Shown in pieces: positions 48,685 through 58,115 of a stretch of DNA of 64,000 nucleotides. The DNA lies in the NCBI GenBank assembly GCA_023653785.1, contig JAMKCH010012450.1, positions 1 to 64,000 of the forward strand, read 5' to 3'. The position numbers were made by a program, and so were the translations under genes. The notes under the pieces were generated by a model. It was given only the letters and a program-made list of their open reading frames with translations, did no database searches and was not told the origin of the DNA. The DNA is from Ophioderma brevispina. Taxonomy: Eukaryota; Echinodermata; Ophiuroidea; Amphilepidida; Ophiodermatidae. Within the stretch, counting starts at the first letter, position 1. Each line of letters opens with the position of its first letter.

Positions 48685-49315
48685 GGCGGAAATAAATAAG
48701 TACAAGCTGAATTTTACAGGATAGTTTCCTAATATTGTGGAGAGCAACATATCAAAAGTCCCCAAGAATCCCCGCGTGCTATTTGAGAAATAAGGGGGTA
48801 AAGTTTATACAGGGGTAAAAAATTAGAATGACTCAAATGAGCTAAATCATGGGCTATCGTATTCTTCTAGTCAAACTGAATTAAAAAAAATGTATAGTTT
48901 TTCTAACTTTTGAACTTTAGTTTTAGGCATGCAGGCCAAAATATTTTCAAGGTCATCATGGGGTAAACATTTTCAAAACAGTACGATTTTTATTCAACTA
49001 ATTCCCAATTACTCGTACATGTTGTTTGGTCATATTAGGGCAAAAATGCTCATTCACACTATCTACATCTTCGAAATATTGACCTTAGAGGGCAGTGGAT
49101 TGTGATCTCCCATAGACCCAGTAGAAATCTGCCATAATGAACCCTATAACTATGCAAGTAAATTACTTTTAGAATTTTACCGGTGTACAAGCTATACCCC
49201 CTTATTTCTCAAATACCACACAGGGGATTCTTGGGGGCTTTTGATATGTTGCTCCTTACATCATCAGGAAACTATCCTGAAATATTCAGCTTGTACCTAT
49301 TTATTTCCGTGTGTT
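48685..49315. mobile_element. ~630-bp fold-back element with ~125-bp arms
   Basis: The left arm (48685-48815) and right arm (49185-49315) are inverted at roughly 90 percent. Landmarks are CGGAAATAAATA, GTACAAGCTGAAT, CAGGATAGTTTCCT, GAGCAACATATCAAAAG and TTTGAGAAATAAGGGGGTA on the left, mirrored on the right. The core has no gene. Confidence 0.8.
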
Positions 49316-49325
49316 TTTATATATA

Positions 49326-50307
49326 CACACACTGGCCAAAAGTATTGCAACATGTAGAAAAAGCAATTTATATTCAAAAATTGATTTAAAATTGTACCAG
49401 GAGGTCCTGACTACACATTACGTAATCATTGCCAAAGTTGTAATTTTCAAACAGATGCTGTTTCCCAGAATCAAGTAGCGCGAAAAACGTTTAATTTGAT
49501 TGCCATGATCCCTAAATATGGCGGGTTAAAGGAGTTGGCTAATGATGACTTGCCGATTGTACACCAGAAAAAATACGGCTACAGGAACGTCAACAACGCT
49601 GCAAAATAGTCGCTAAATGAACCTTATGGGATTGTCAGGGTCTGCTCTAAATGTTTAGGGCAAAAAACTGCGTGGTTGTATGGACCGAAAATGAGCAAAT
49701 GTCAATAAAAGATGGAAGCACGTTCATCGCCGTTGGACTCAGGAAATTTAATGGCAAGAAAGAGGTCACGTGATAATTTGAAAACAACTTTTAAATCACA
49801 CCGTTGACATTGTGCTGTTTGTCATGCAATATGAAACGTGTAATTAGACATCATTTACGTAAACCACGTGATTTATCATTCGAATTGCATTTCAGGTGTC
49901 TCCAAATTTCTCGATTTTTTCGAAGACCGCTGTCTTTCATTGACTTAATCTCATTTACGGTCCACACAACCCACTATAATTTTATCTCATAAACATTAGG
50001 GTAACCCCTAATGAACTCGTACAATTCATTAAGCCATATTGTTGGTTTCTGTGTCTGTATTCCTTCTGGAGTGCAATCGGCAAGTTATCATTCGCTGTTC
50101 CTTCAATCTGCCATATTTAGGGGACATGACAATTGAATCAAACGTTTATTCACCCTCTTGGGTTCTGGGGAATAGCGTCTGTATGAAAAACACAACTTTG
50201 ACATTTAATACGTATTTTGTTGTAAAAAAATCATGGTATAATTTGAAATCAGTTGGTGATAATGAATTTCGTTTTCTACATGTTCGAATCCTTTTGGCCA
50301 GTGTGTG
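49326..50307. mobile_element. TA-flanked Tc1/mariner-type non-autonomous element
   Basis: TA dinucleotides at 49324-49325 and 50308-50309 flank inverted ends: CACACACTGGCCAAAAG and, inward, ACATGTAGAAAA on the left, mirrored by TTTTCTACATGT and CTTTTGGCCAGTGTGTG on the right. End sequence with TGGCCAAAAG and a TA target site is typical of Tc1-like elements. At 982 bp it is too short for an intact Tc1 transposase, and I could not recover one in any frame. Confidence 0.75.
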
Positions 50308-50446
50308 TATCTTGGACTAATAACTCAATTATGTTTGATGTCATTAATTTTAGCTGAAAAATATTGAATTTAGAAAATGCCAAAATCCGCGTGGACACAT
50401 TTTTATAACACAATCATATGTGCACTAGGGTAAGGTTTTGAAAATA

Positions 50447-51319
50447 CTCTCTTAAAATAAAAGAGTGAAAAATCACTCTGAATTTCGAGTAATTTTAAAT
50501 TAACTCTAATCGAGTGGCTTTAGCTCTAAAAGAGCGAGAAAATGCAACCTGACACCTTAACTCGCGGTTAACCGAGCTCACTCTGTTACCGAGTGGCTCA
50601 AAATGCCACTCTGGGAGTGAAGCCCAGTCTGAACTCTTATCGACCGGATTTTAGCTCTAAAAGAGTGAGAAAATGCTCACTCTTTTTCGGAGTGAACTAA
50701 TAGCCAATCGCCGCAAATCGCGTGATTATTTTCGAACAACATGGCGGACGAGTTAAGTGAGACCGTCAGCAAACGGTTGAACTTAGTGAAGAAATCATAG
50801 ATATCTTCAAGGGTGAGTATATTTTATGTGTCGGTCACAGTTCATAGCATTTACAGACAAAGTGTGGAGAAGCATTAAATGTTATTTACTGTATTATCAC
50901 TCGTACATACGGTAGTCTGCGCCAGGCTAGGCTTACACATGTACGAAACGCACAATCATGCATGTCACGGGCATGCATGCCATGATCATACACGTCATGC
51001 ATGCCACAATCATGCATGTCTCACTGAATCATGCCAATGATGCACCACAATATTCATTCATGTCACGATGCTATGAATTATGACCTACACATACAATATA
51101 CTCACCAAACAAACAAAATTCACAAATAATCACAACTCTATAAGAGTGACTAGTTCACTCTAAAAAGGAGTTATCAGTTCACTCTTTCCTTAGAGTTATT
51201 TGGTTCACTCTTTATTTTGAGTGGATCTCACTCTAAAAGATGGGTCACTCGGCTGGCTCTTTTTTGGAGTGAGATTTCACTCTTTTAGAGTGGTTTTTCA
51301 CTCTTTCGTTTTAAGAGAG
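50447..51319. mobile_element. 873-bp TA-flanked TIR element with internal CACTCT repeats
   Basis: The ends CTCTCTTAAAATAAAAGAGT and ACTCTTTCGTTTTAAGAGAG are inverted over about 34 bp and flanked by TA. Sub-terminal regions are packed with short ACTCT / AGAGT motifs that can pair with each other. The centre (50705-50815) contains a CCAAT-box-like AGCCAATCGCC, then AACATGGCGGACGAG and a splice-donor-like AAGG|GTGAGT, resembling a gene's promoter and first exon. Confidence 0.75.
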
Positions 51320-51420
51320 TAGGCTTGGGTTTAAAAGGTGGGGTTGGGGGTTCGAAGCTAGAATGGGGTTTCAAAGCTAGGGTTAGTTTCAAAGCTAGGA
51401 TTGGGTTTTGAAGCTAGGGC

Positions 51421-51661
51421 GCCTAACTGACCAGCCTGCTGGTTTCGTGGTCTTTGGCCACTGCAATAGCTATAGTCCGATCTGTTTCGGTGACTTTTTG
51501 TAGAGCTTCTTTGAACAGTTTTGGAACCGATTTTAGTTTGCCAACATAAGCTTTGATTTGTGACCAAATGAGTTGTTATGGGTTAAAATTCGGGTTATAA
51601 GGAGGAAGACTAACTATTTCATGGCCATATGCTTTGGCCAGATCATCTATTCTGCACCTGC
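51421..51661 (-). pseudogene. DDE_3 (Tc1/mariner-like) transposase fragment
   Basis: On the minus strand, after a possible acceptor (TTTTATGCAG), the frame reads DDLAKAYGHEIVSLPPYNPN, then FNP, a TAA stop, and QLIWSQIKAYVGKLKSVPKL, ending with a stop. The PPYxPxxNPI(E)xxW motif, followed by IK-Y, marks the C-terminal catalytic end of DDE-superfamily transposases. The in-frame stop replaces the position just before the catalytic acidic residue, so the fragment is dead. The upstream catalytic core is absent. Confidence 0.7.
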
Positions 51662-51857
51662 ATAAAAGGAAAAATATTGAATGGCCTGCCCTTTTTTAAT
51701 CCCCAACTGTTACGCTACTCTCATTAATCCTCTGAGAGGATTTTCAAAAGTCAATGTTTTGTTGTGAAGTTTTATTATTGCTTCTCATACATCAGAGCTT
51801 GTACCGGGGCTTGTAAACATTATCTCCATCCGTAAATAGTAACGCACTAATTACGGC

Positions 51858-52665
51858 TTGAGCATAGCACGTGCGCGTAACGCACTGCCTAGATATATTA
51901 CGCTTTGCTACTCATTGTTGTCCAAAACGGCGACCCATTTAGTCTTTACAGGCATAATTATACAGACGAAAATTTCAATTAGATAGAGAAATTATTAATA
52001 AAGTATATAACACAAATATAGACTTATTCAGGACTCTGGTTTAAAATTATGGTCCATCGGTGAGTGCAATAGTTCTATTTTGCATTTGCTTGGGGCCTGG
52101 CTTGCGCCCCTCAGCAAAAGAGTATTATATTGCAGTCACTTCGGGGCCTATAGTTTTAACCAGAGCCTCTGATGGCAGTATAATGTATTACAAATACTTC
52201 ATTAGTAGATTCATGTTCATTGAATGATCAAAAGAAGGTCACGTGATCAGAAACAATCCTACTATACCACCCAGCAGTACTATCGGCTCCCAAGCCGTAA
52301 ATATTAGACTATTTACGGCTTGGGAGCCGCGAATAGTAGCCTTGTTCATCGCGTATGCGAGTAACGCACTGCCGAGACCTACTGCATTTTAGAATTCACT
52401 GGTGTCAAAAAAGCGACCTTGATTGAGTCTTTACAAGCTTTTACAGACAAAAAATTCAATAAGAATGAGAAATGTATTAATCAAGTATACAAAACAAATA
52501 TATACTGCCTTTATTCGAGTCTCTGGTTTAAATTTATGGTCTCTCGATGACTGCAATAGTGCTATTTTGCTTCGGGGCTGCGCCACTCAGCAAAATATCA
52601 CTATTGCAGTCACCTCGGCCCATATGTTACTCAGAGCATCATGTGACAGTATAAATTTTGTATAA
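51858..52665 (+). repeat. Two direct copies of a ~335-bp element with internal hairpins
   Basis: Copies at about 51858-52190 and 52330-52665 share GTAACGCACTGCC, GAGTCTTTACA, TTTACAGACAAA, GACTCTGGTTTAAA and CAGCAAAA blocks. Each holds an internal inverted pair: ACTGCAATAGT and CTATTTTGC are mirrored by GCAAAATA and CACTATTGCAGT at 52548-52612. The joint between them contains the hairpin listed separately. Confidence 0.7.
52284..52329. repeat. Perfect 20-bp hairpin
   Basis: CGGCTCCCAAGCCGTAAATA (52284-52303) is followed by a six-base loop, TTAGAC, and its exact reverse complement at 52310-52329. It sits between the two direct copies, where their ends would meet. Confidence 0.9.
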
Positions 52666-52722
52666 TATATGCGGAAGGAAGAATAATGTATTTCTTACCT
52701 TAATACCTTAAATCAGAGGTTA

Positions 52723-52805
52723 CGTGGGCTGTAGTGGTTAAAAAAACAAACACGTGATCTTTGACCTGAAAGTTGTAGGATCAAACCCCGTCGGTACCAA
52801 TATCG
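52723..52805 (+). mobile_element. tRNA-like SINE head fragment
   Basis: GGGCTGTAGTGGTTA and GGATCAAACCCCGTC resemble A and B boxes with tRNA-like spacing. It is decayed and truncated by the following element. Confidence 0.4.
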
Positions 52806-53293
52806 CGTTGTATTCCACCTAGGTTAAAGGTGCAACGAGAGATTTTATATAACAGGACGTGTCCCAAAAATATGAACATTCTGATTTCTACACTAATGTA
52901 AAGCATTCTATCAAAAATATCCCAATGTGAAATGCTTAGGCTGAGAATTATTTTTGGAATTAAAGCAAATCAAAATCGTCTTTTGTTTTCACTTTTAAAG
53001 GGACAAAATATTCAGACATAATGAAATGGATCCTTACTGAAATCACTTCCACAAATTTTAAAACAATTTTGATGTTTACATTCTGCAAAAACAGTAAAAA
53101 CACCAATAGTTTGTGGCAGTTCGTGACAATTCCTGCCACGGAAAATCAAGGTGTGGACATCCCTATCAGAATTTACAGTGTATCTAGCATGTTTTGGACA
53201 TAATTCAAAAGCATTCAGACTGTGATTCATACATTGTACTACAGGCTTGCTGTAAGATATTCATCTGAAAAGTGAAAGTCGGGATTAGCACAT

Positions 53294-54026
53294 TTATCAT
53301 TTAGTAGACATGAATACTTGAATCTCATTGGTTAACAGACCAATTAATATATATTCCGTATTGCGTAGTAGGAATTTGCTAACCACGTAATATATCCCGT
53401 ATTACGTGATGATTACACTAAGCATTAGACCCCTACTTTACATACATTAAAATCTATGTATGTAGTGATCTTGTGCATCTGTGGAAGAGACTGCTCTGCC
53501 TGCTCCCTCTGAGAAGCACAATCCAATATGGCCCTTTTTGCAACCCACTGCTGTGTGTGATTGTGCAATGCAAAACATATTGATAGAGTAAATTATTCCT
53601 ATGTTCTTCATGTGTAAATAAATTTGGAATTCCCTGTGTTTTAGAGAAATGGTGGCTACTGCCAGGAAGTCTTTCAAAGAGGTGAGTTAAATAATAAATG
53701 TTTCCTCAGTCTAGAGTGCAGTGGGCAGGCATACTCTGCAGAATTCAACTACTGTGTAGTGCCTCTGTCTGACATGACAGCTTGGTCTAGGACTGCCTTG
53801 TTGGGCATTGGGAAAGCTGGTCTACAAAAATTATGTTGCTGTTGATTTGTACTTTGTAGGCCTGTATAGATACTAGAGATAGGCCTAGACTAGGCCAGAG
53901 GCCTGTGGTCTAGGGATACTGAAGTCCTTGGCCATGACATGATCTACCTCTGGCTGTGCTATTCCAGATTTAGATCTGATCTACTTTAGGCTTACCACTT
54001 CAATATTCATGTCTACTAAATGATAA
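53294..54026. mobile_element. Family C TIR element, copy 1
   Basis: Perfect 22-bp inverted ends, TTATCATTTAGTAGACATGA plus AT, lie at 53294-53315 and 54005-54026. The interior shares GATCTTGTGCATCTGTGGAA and GTCTTTCAAAGAGGT with copy 2. A segment TTTTAG, then ATGGTGGCTACTGCC, then AAAGAG|GTGAGT (53640-53685) looks like a small exon with both splice sites. Confidence 0.75.
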
Positions 54027-54058
54027 ATTCGTTATCCCCTGTTTGTTCTACGCAATAC

Positions 54059-54139
54059 GGAAAATACCTATGGTTGGGTGCCGTATCATTTCGGCCTACG
54101 GCCTCATGTGATACAGCACCCAACCATTGGTATTTTTCC
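54059..54139. repeat. Hairpin between the two family C copies
   Basis: GGTTGGGTGC and GTATCA on the left pair with TGATAC and GCACCCAACC on the right; outer GGAAAATACC pairs with GGTATTTTTCC. Arms are about 32 bp with a short loop containing GGCCTACGGCC. Confidence 0.8.
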
Positions 54140-54925
54140 TTATCATTTAGTAGACATGAATGGTGAATGCTGATTGGTTAATGTCCCAATTAATATTTTG
54201 CCGTATTACCAGAGTAATTTTTCATTACTCACTGGATATGAGCCCTTATTACGTAATGCTTACACCAAGTATCAAGTCCCCCTACTTTACATGCATTCAA
54301 ATCTATAGATGTAATGATCTTGTGCATCTGTGGAAGAGACTGTTCCAGCACCCTCTGAAGTGCACAATCCAAGATGGTCTTTTTGGTTCAACACAATGGT
54401 GTGACTGCTGCTGGCAATCCCAAACAAATATTTCTACTTGATACATTTTCCCTACATTCTTTATGTACAAAAACATTTTTAAAGTTCCCCTGTGTGTTTT
54501 GAGGGACTAGTGACCTTTGTGATGTCTTTCAAAGAGGTAAGTTAGTGTGTTTTCCTTAGCTACAGTGCCATGCTCTCCTGCAGAATTCAACTCTCACTGA
54601 CTCTGTGCACTGCATAGGCAAGACTACTACTGAATCACTGTGGCCATGACATCATGGTCTAGGACTGTCTTGTTGGGAAATTGGGGAAAAATTGTATGTA
54701 TCAGTACAATGATGACTGAGTTTGTGTTACTGTGCAGTTAGTCCAACTTGTTGATTTGTACATTGTAGGCCTCAGTAGAAACAGGCCTAGACTAGGGTGG
54801 CCTAGTCACAGTCTGAGCTTTCTGGATTCTGTACTTAGATTGTAGTGTAGCTGTGCTAATCCAGATTTAAATAAAATTTAATCAACTTTATAGGCTTACC
54901 ACTTCAAATGTCTACTAAATGATAA
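54140..54925. mobile_element. Family C TIR element, copy 2
   Basis: Same 22-bp left end at 54140-54161 and a slightly changed right end (ATGTCTACTAAATGATAA). It parallels copy 1 in order, including the GTCTTTCAAAGAG|GTAAGT donor-like joint, but the ATG of the exon-like segment is not kept. Confidence 0.75.
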
Positions 54926-55373
54926 ATTCGTTACCCCCTGTTTGTTCTCACGCAATACGGAAAAATATCTATGGTTTGTTTCCAATATCACATTCGATAA
55001 CAGGGGATAACTAATAATATACAATAGCATTGGTTTGTGAGCTGATGGTTGCTTGATTTTCAAGTTTGATAAAATGCTGGCAGTAATGTCAGCATCCTTG
55101 GCTGAGAGGTGAAGCTTACAAGGAAAATAATATTAGTTACTCCTCCTTTTTTTACAAAATGTAAACACCGAAATTGTTTTCAATTTTTTTTAGAAGTGCA
55201 TTTCAGTAAGCGTTCATTTCTTTATGTCTGAATATTTTTTTCATGCCATTGTGGTATTTCCGTAGCCAAATACAAGGTAAGCAATCCTTTGGGTGTCTTA
55301 TCAATATGACATCCCTACATATCTACATATGACACAATATACGGATGCCCAAAATCTCTTGTTGCACCTTTAA

Positions 55374-55883
55374 AGTTATAAAGAAACTCGTTGAGTGAGA
55401 GGAATGGCGAATCCCCCACCAAAAATTGAGGATTCTGACCCAAGTGCTTTTAGAAAGAGATATAGACACTCAGGGCTCAAAGCTCTGGCACGACATTTAC
55501 CTTAATCTTACCTTTAATTAAAAGAAATCACACGCATTTGATCTTTCCCGTGTTGTCTGAAGGAACACCTAAATGCTATAGTACGCGTGCTTCTGGCATT
55601 GTACACCGTAATAGTTAAAGGATGGTAGAGAATTCTCGCAGACAGACCAAAGTCTATGAACGGAAGTTAATGCGACAAAGCTAACACATTCAAATTTGAC
55701 ATTATATCATAAGGCGCATCAATCCGACGTGTTGACGAATTTGTTAATAGTTAATCTAAGTGGGAGTGTTGTATTTATTTTTATTTTGATCGGCTAACAG
55801 TAAAAAGGACCATTTGAAGAGATATTAAACATTCGAGTTAAGATCATACGATGTGACATTACCTTTGCATAGCTACGTCTAAG
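55374..55883 (+). other. PRODH upstream region
   Basis: This stretch between the nested elements and the PRODH start codon should hold the promoter and 5'UTR. No unambiguous TATA box or initiator is seen. The family B/A/C nest ends only about 510 bp before the start codon. Confidence 0.4.
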
Positions 55884-56212
55884 ATGGCTGCTGGTCTTAG
55901 ATTGGTATTTGGTCGGCTCACGTCCTCCAGCCCCTTTCGTTTAAATTCACGACATGTTACCCTCCAAAGGCACATCAGAGGCAGTAGCGAATATCCCAAG
56001 ATATCTGGAAATACAGAACAAGATGAACGCATTAATAAAAACATCACCGGAAGAAGTTTTCAGCCACGATCTACTGTTTCTACTTCACCAAAACTCGAGT
56101 TTGACAATACAATCGTAGCATACAGAGGAAAAGCAACCTTGGAGATAATCCGTGCCCTGTTTGTTCTCAACATGTGCAAGATTCAAGTGCTAGTAACCTA
56201 CCAAATATGCCG
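55884..56212 (+). CDS. PRODH: Proline dehydrogenase, first coding exon
   Basis: ATG at 55884 (context TAAGATGGC) opens 109 codons. The N-terminal ~50 residues (MAAGLRLVFGRLTSSSPFRL, rich in Arg/Ser and lacking acidic residues at first) form a mitochondrial targeting peptide. Then KLEFDNTIVAYRGKATLEII, RALFVLNMCKIQVLV matches the conserved LDFDNtxxAYrsKrTxEllRxLlVlxlC start of animal PRODH. The frame is intact up to a CG|GTAAAA donor at 56213 (phase 2). PRODH is an FAD enzyme of the inner mitochondrial membrane that oxidises proline to P5C. The catalytic barrel exons are not visible by 64000, so intron 1 is long or they lie beyond. A family B MITE lies 40 bp inside the intron. Confidence 0.85.
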
Positions 56213-56254
56213 GTAAAATCTTCCGTTTTGTTTTCTGGTGGAATATCAGTTAAA

Positions 56255-56600
56255 GGGGCAACGAGAGATTTCAAGTCATCCTTATTTTCTGTGATATGTA
56301 ATGATTTCATATAGATTAGATGCTCAATAGATTCCCTACCTTTTATTTGGTTACAGAAATAGCTTAATATGAAAACAAAAGGTAATTTGTATATGCTTAT
56401 ATTTCATAGGCTGAATTTCGTATTTGCTCCTATACGAAATTAGAAATTTCACATTTTTATACCAAAGAAACAGTTCTCAGCTTAATCCTTACAGAATACA
56501 GATGGGGCTGTTTTGATATAAAGCTTTACAACAGTGTCAAAATCAGAATTTTTACATTTTTGGGGAGCACCTGTTATTTGAAATCTCTCGTTACCCCTTA
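56255..56600. mobile_element. TTAA-flanked MITE, family B (copy 2), in PRODH intron 1
   Basis: TTAAAGGGGCAACGAGAGAT on the left and ATCTCTCGTTACCCCTTAA on the right are inverted ends bounded by TTAA. It is full-length and aligns along its whole length to 16346-16699. Confidence 0.8.
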
Positions 56601-57288
56601 AGCCTAAATGAATACCCACATGCAAGAAGTGCTTACCTAGTCTATTTAGCTTCTATTATTTGCAATTTTGAAATGAAAAATATAGAGAGTACTTCTTACA
56701 CATGCAGGCATTCATATAACATATAATAGTAATCGGAATTTCGACATAGTAATATGAATAGTTTTATTATAGCATATTGAACAAATTAACCCTCATGTAT
56801 CTGAGCCATTTTTGTATCACACCCGAAGGGTGGTTACCACACCTTTAATTTTCTATGTTTCTCCCCTTTTATTTTCTATATTAAAGAGCCAATCTTTAAA
56901 TTTGGTATCATAAGATAACTTGGAGTATTTTCTTTCTATTGACTAAATTACGTCATAAGTCAAAATAAGTATAAAAATACTGGATGTTAGGTGGATAATG
57001 GATGGGCTTGCAATCATAACAATGGCACTATCCAACTAGTCATTTGCCATTTAGAGTCAAAAATCGCATGAAAGTATGAAAATCTGATACCCTATCTTCT
57101 TTGGCGCAAATTAAATTTTTGCCTATTCTACACTATGTGTGTATTTGTCTATAGAAATTGACAGTTTTGGTGCCTTGCGGACTTTACGACGCCATTCTGT
57201 CGGCATGCTGTGCATGTTGGTGTTTTTGGCGGACGACATACACCATAATATTTATCGATTGTATCGACATGAAAGGCACGCCATTCGG

Positions 57289-58115
57289 CCAAGCCATAAG
57301 GGTCATAACGTCTTGCCGCAACGTTGTGACATTTCGGCAACGCGTTGCGGTGTCAGCCAATCAAAATCATGAATTTTGGTGACTTATTTCAAAAAATAGA
57401 TCCACAAAGCCTTGTAAGTTATCTGCCAACCTCACAACGCATTGCGAGCCTTGCGAGCTTCACAACGCATTGGAAGGTCCACAACGCGTTGCGGAAGCCC
57501 GCAAGCCATAAGGGTCATAACGTATTGCTGCAACACGTTGTGAGAAAGTCACAACGCGTTACGAAAATTCCACAACGCTTTGCCGAAATTTCACAACGTG
57601 TTGCGGTGTCGGCCAATCAGAATGATGAATTTCTTTGCATATTTCAAAAAAATAAATCTCACAAAGCGTTGCGACCTTTACATGTAAACCTTCACAACGC
57701 GTTGCAAACCTTCACAACGCGTTGCGGCAATACCCTTCACATCGCGTTGTGAAGTTTAAAGTATTTTCATTTTTTTTGGAAGTGCATTTCTGTAAGGGTC
57801 CATTTCATTATGTCTGAATGCCATTTCATGCCATTCATTATTTTCATGCCATTGTGTGCCTTTAAGGGATTTCTGTAGCCAAATACAAGATTAGCAATCC
57901 TCGCAACGCGTTGCGGCACTACGTTATGGCTTTATGGCTTGCGATACCCACAAACCATAAGGGTCGTAACGTATTGCTGCAACGCGTTGTGACAATTCCA
58001 CAACGCGTTGCCAAAATTTCACAATGCGTTGCGGTGTCGGCCAATCAGAATGATAAATTTCTCTGACATATTAAAAAAAAATAAACAGGTTGCTAGATAC
58101 TTTGCAACGCGTTGT
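57289..58115 (+). repeat. Array of the palindrome CAACGCGTTG
   Basis: Eight exact CAACGCGTTG decamers and about ten one-mismatch variants lie in 830 bp, mostly as CACAACGCGTTGCGG. A larger composite (CCATAAGGGTCATAACGT, then decamers, then GTGTCGGCCAATCAGAATGA) recurs three times at about 57289, 57501 and 57948. A piece of family A plus family B (57770-57895) interrupts it. Open frames through the array read His-Asn-Ala-Leu repeats and are not genes. Confidence 0.85.

Larger units (their letters stand above)
52995..55260. mobile_element. Family A MITE split by family C elements
   Basis: The left portion (TTAAAGGGACAA, ATTCAGACATAATGAAATGG, through 53290) and right portion (55015-55260, with ATGCTGGCAGTAATG and TTTATGTCTGAATA) align to the uninterrupted copy at 24425-24985. 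The point of insertion into family B corresponds to a TTAA in the full B copy (56365-56375), matching piggyBac-type target choice. Confidence 0.75.
52823..55373. mobile_element. Family B MITE, inverted copy split by nested elements
   Basis: TTAAAGGTGCAACGAGAGAT at the left and AATCTCTTGTTGCACCTTTAA at the right are family B ends. The interior on both sides (TTAGGCTGAGAATTATT on the left; GTAGCCAAATACAAGGTAAG on the right) matches the inverse of the full copies at 16346 and 56255. The middle is replaced by family A (52995-55260), which itself contains two family C units. Confidence 0.75.

Noticed and set aside
49326..50307. Intact Tc1 transposase inside the TA-flanked element
   Set aside because: I read both strands and found only short pieces with weak helix-turn-helix resemblance and many stops; no catalytic motif was found.
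57345..57752. 135-codon frame with His-Asn-Ala-Leu repeats
   Set aside because: It is the translation of the CAACGCGTTG array; frames on several phases stay open for the same reason.
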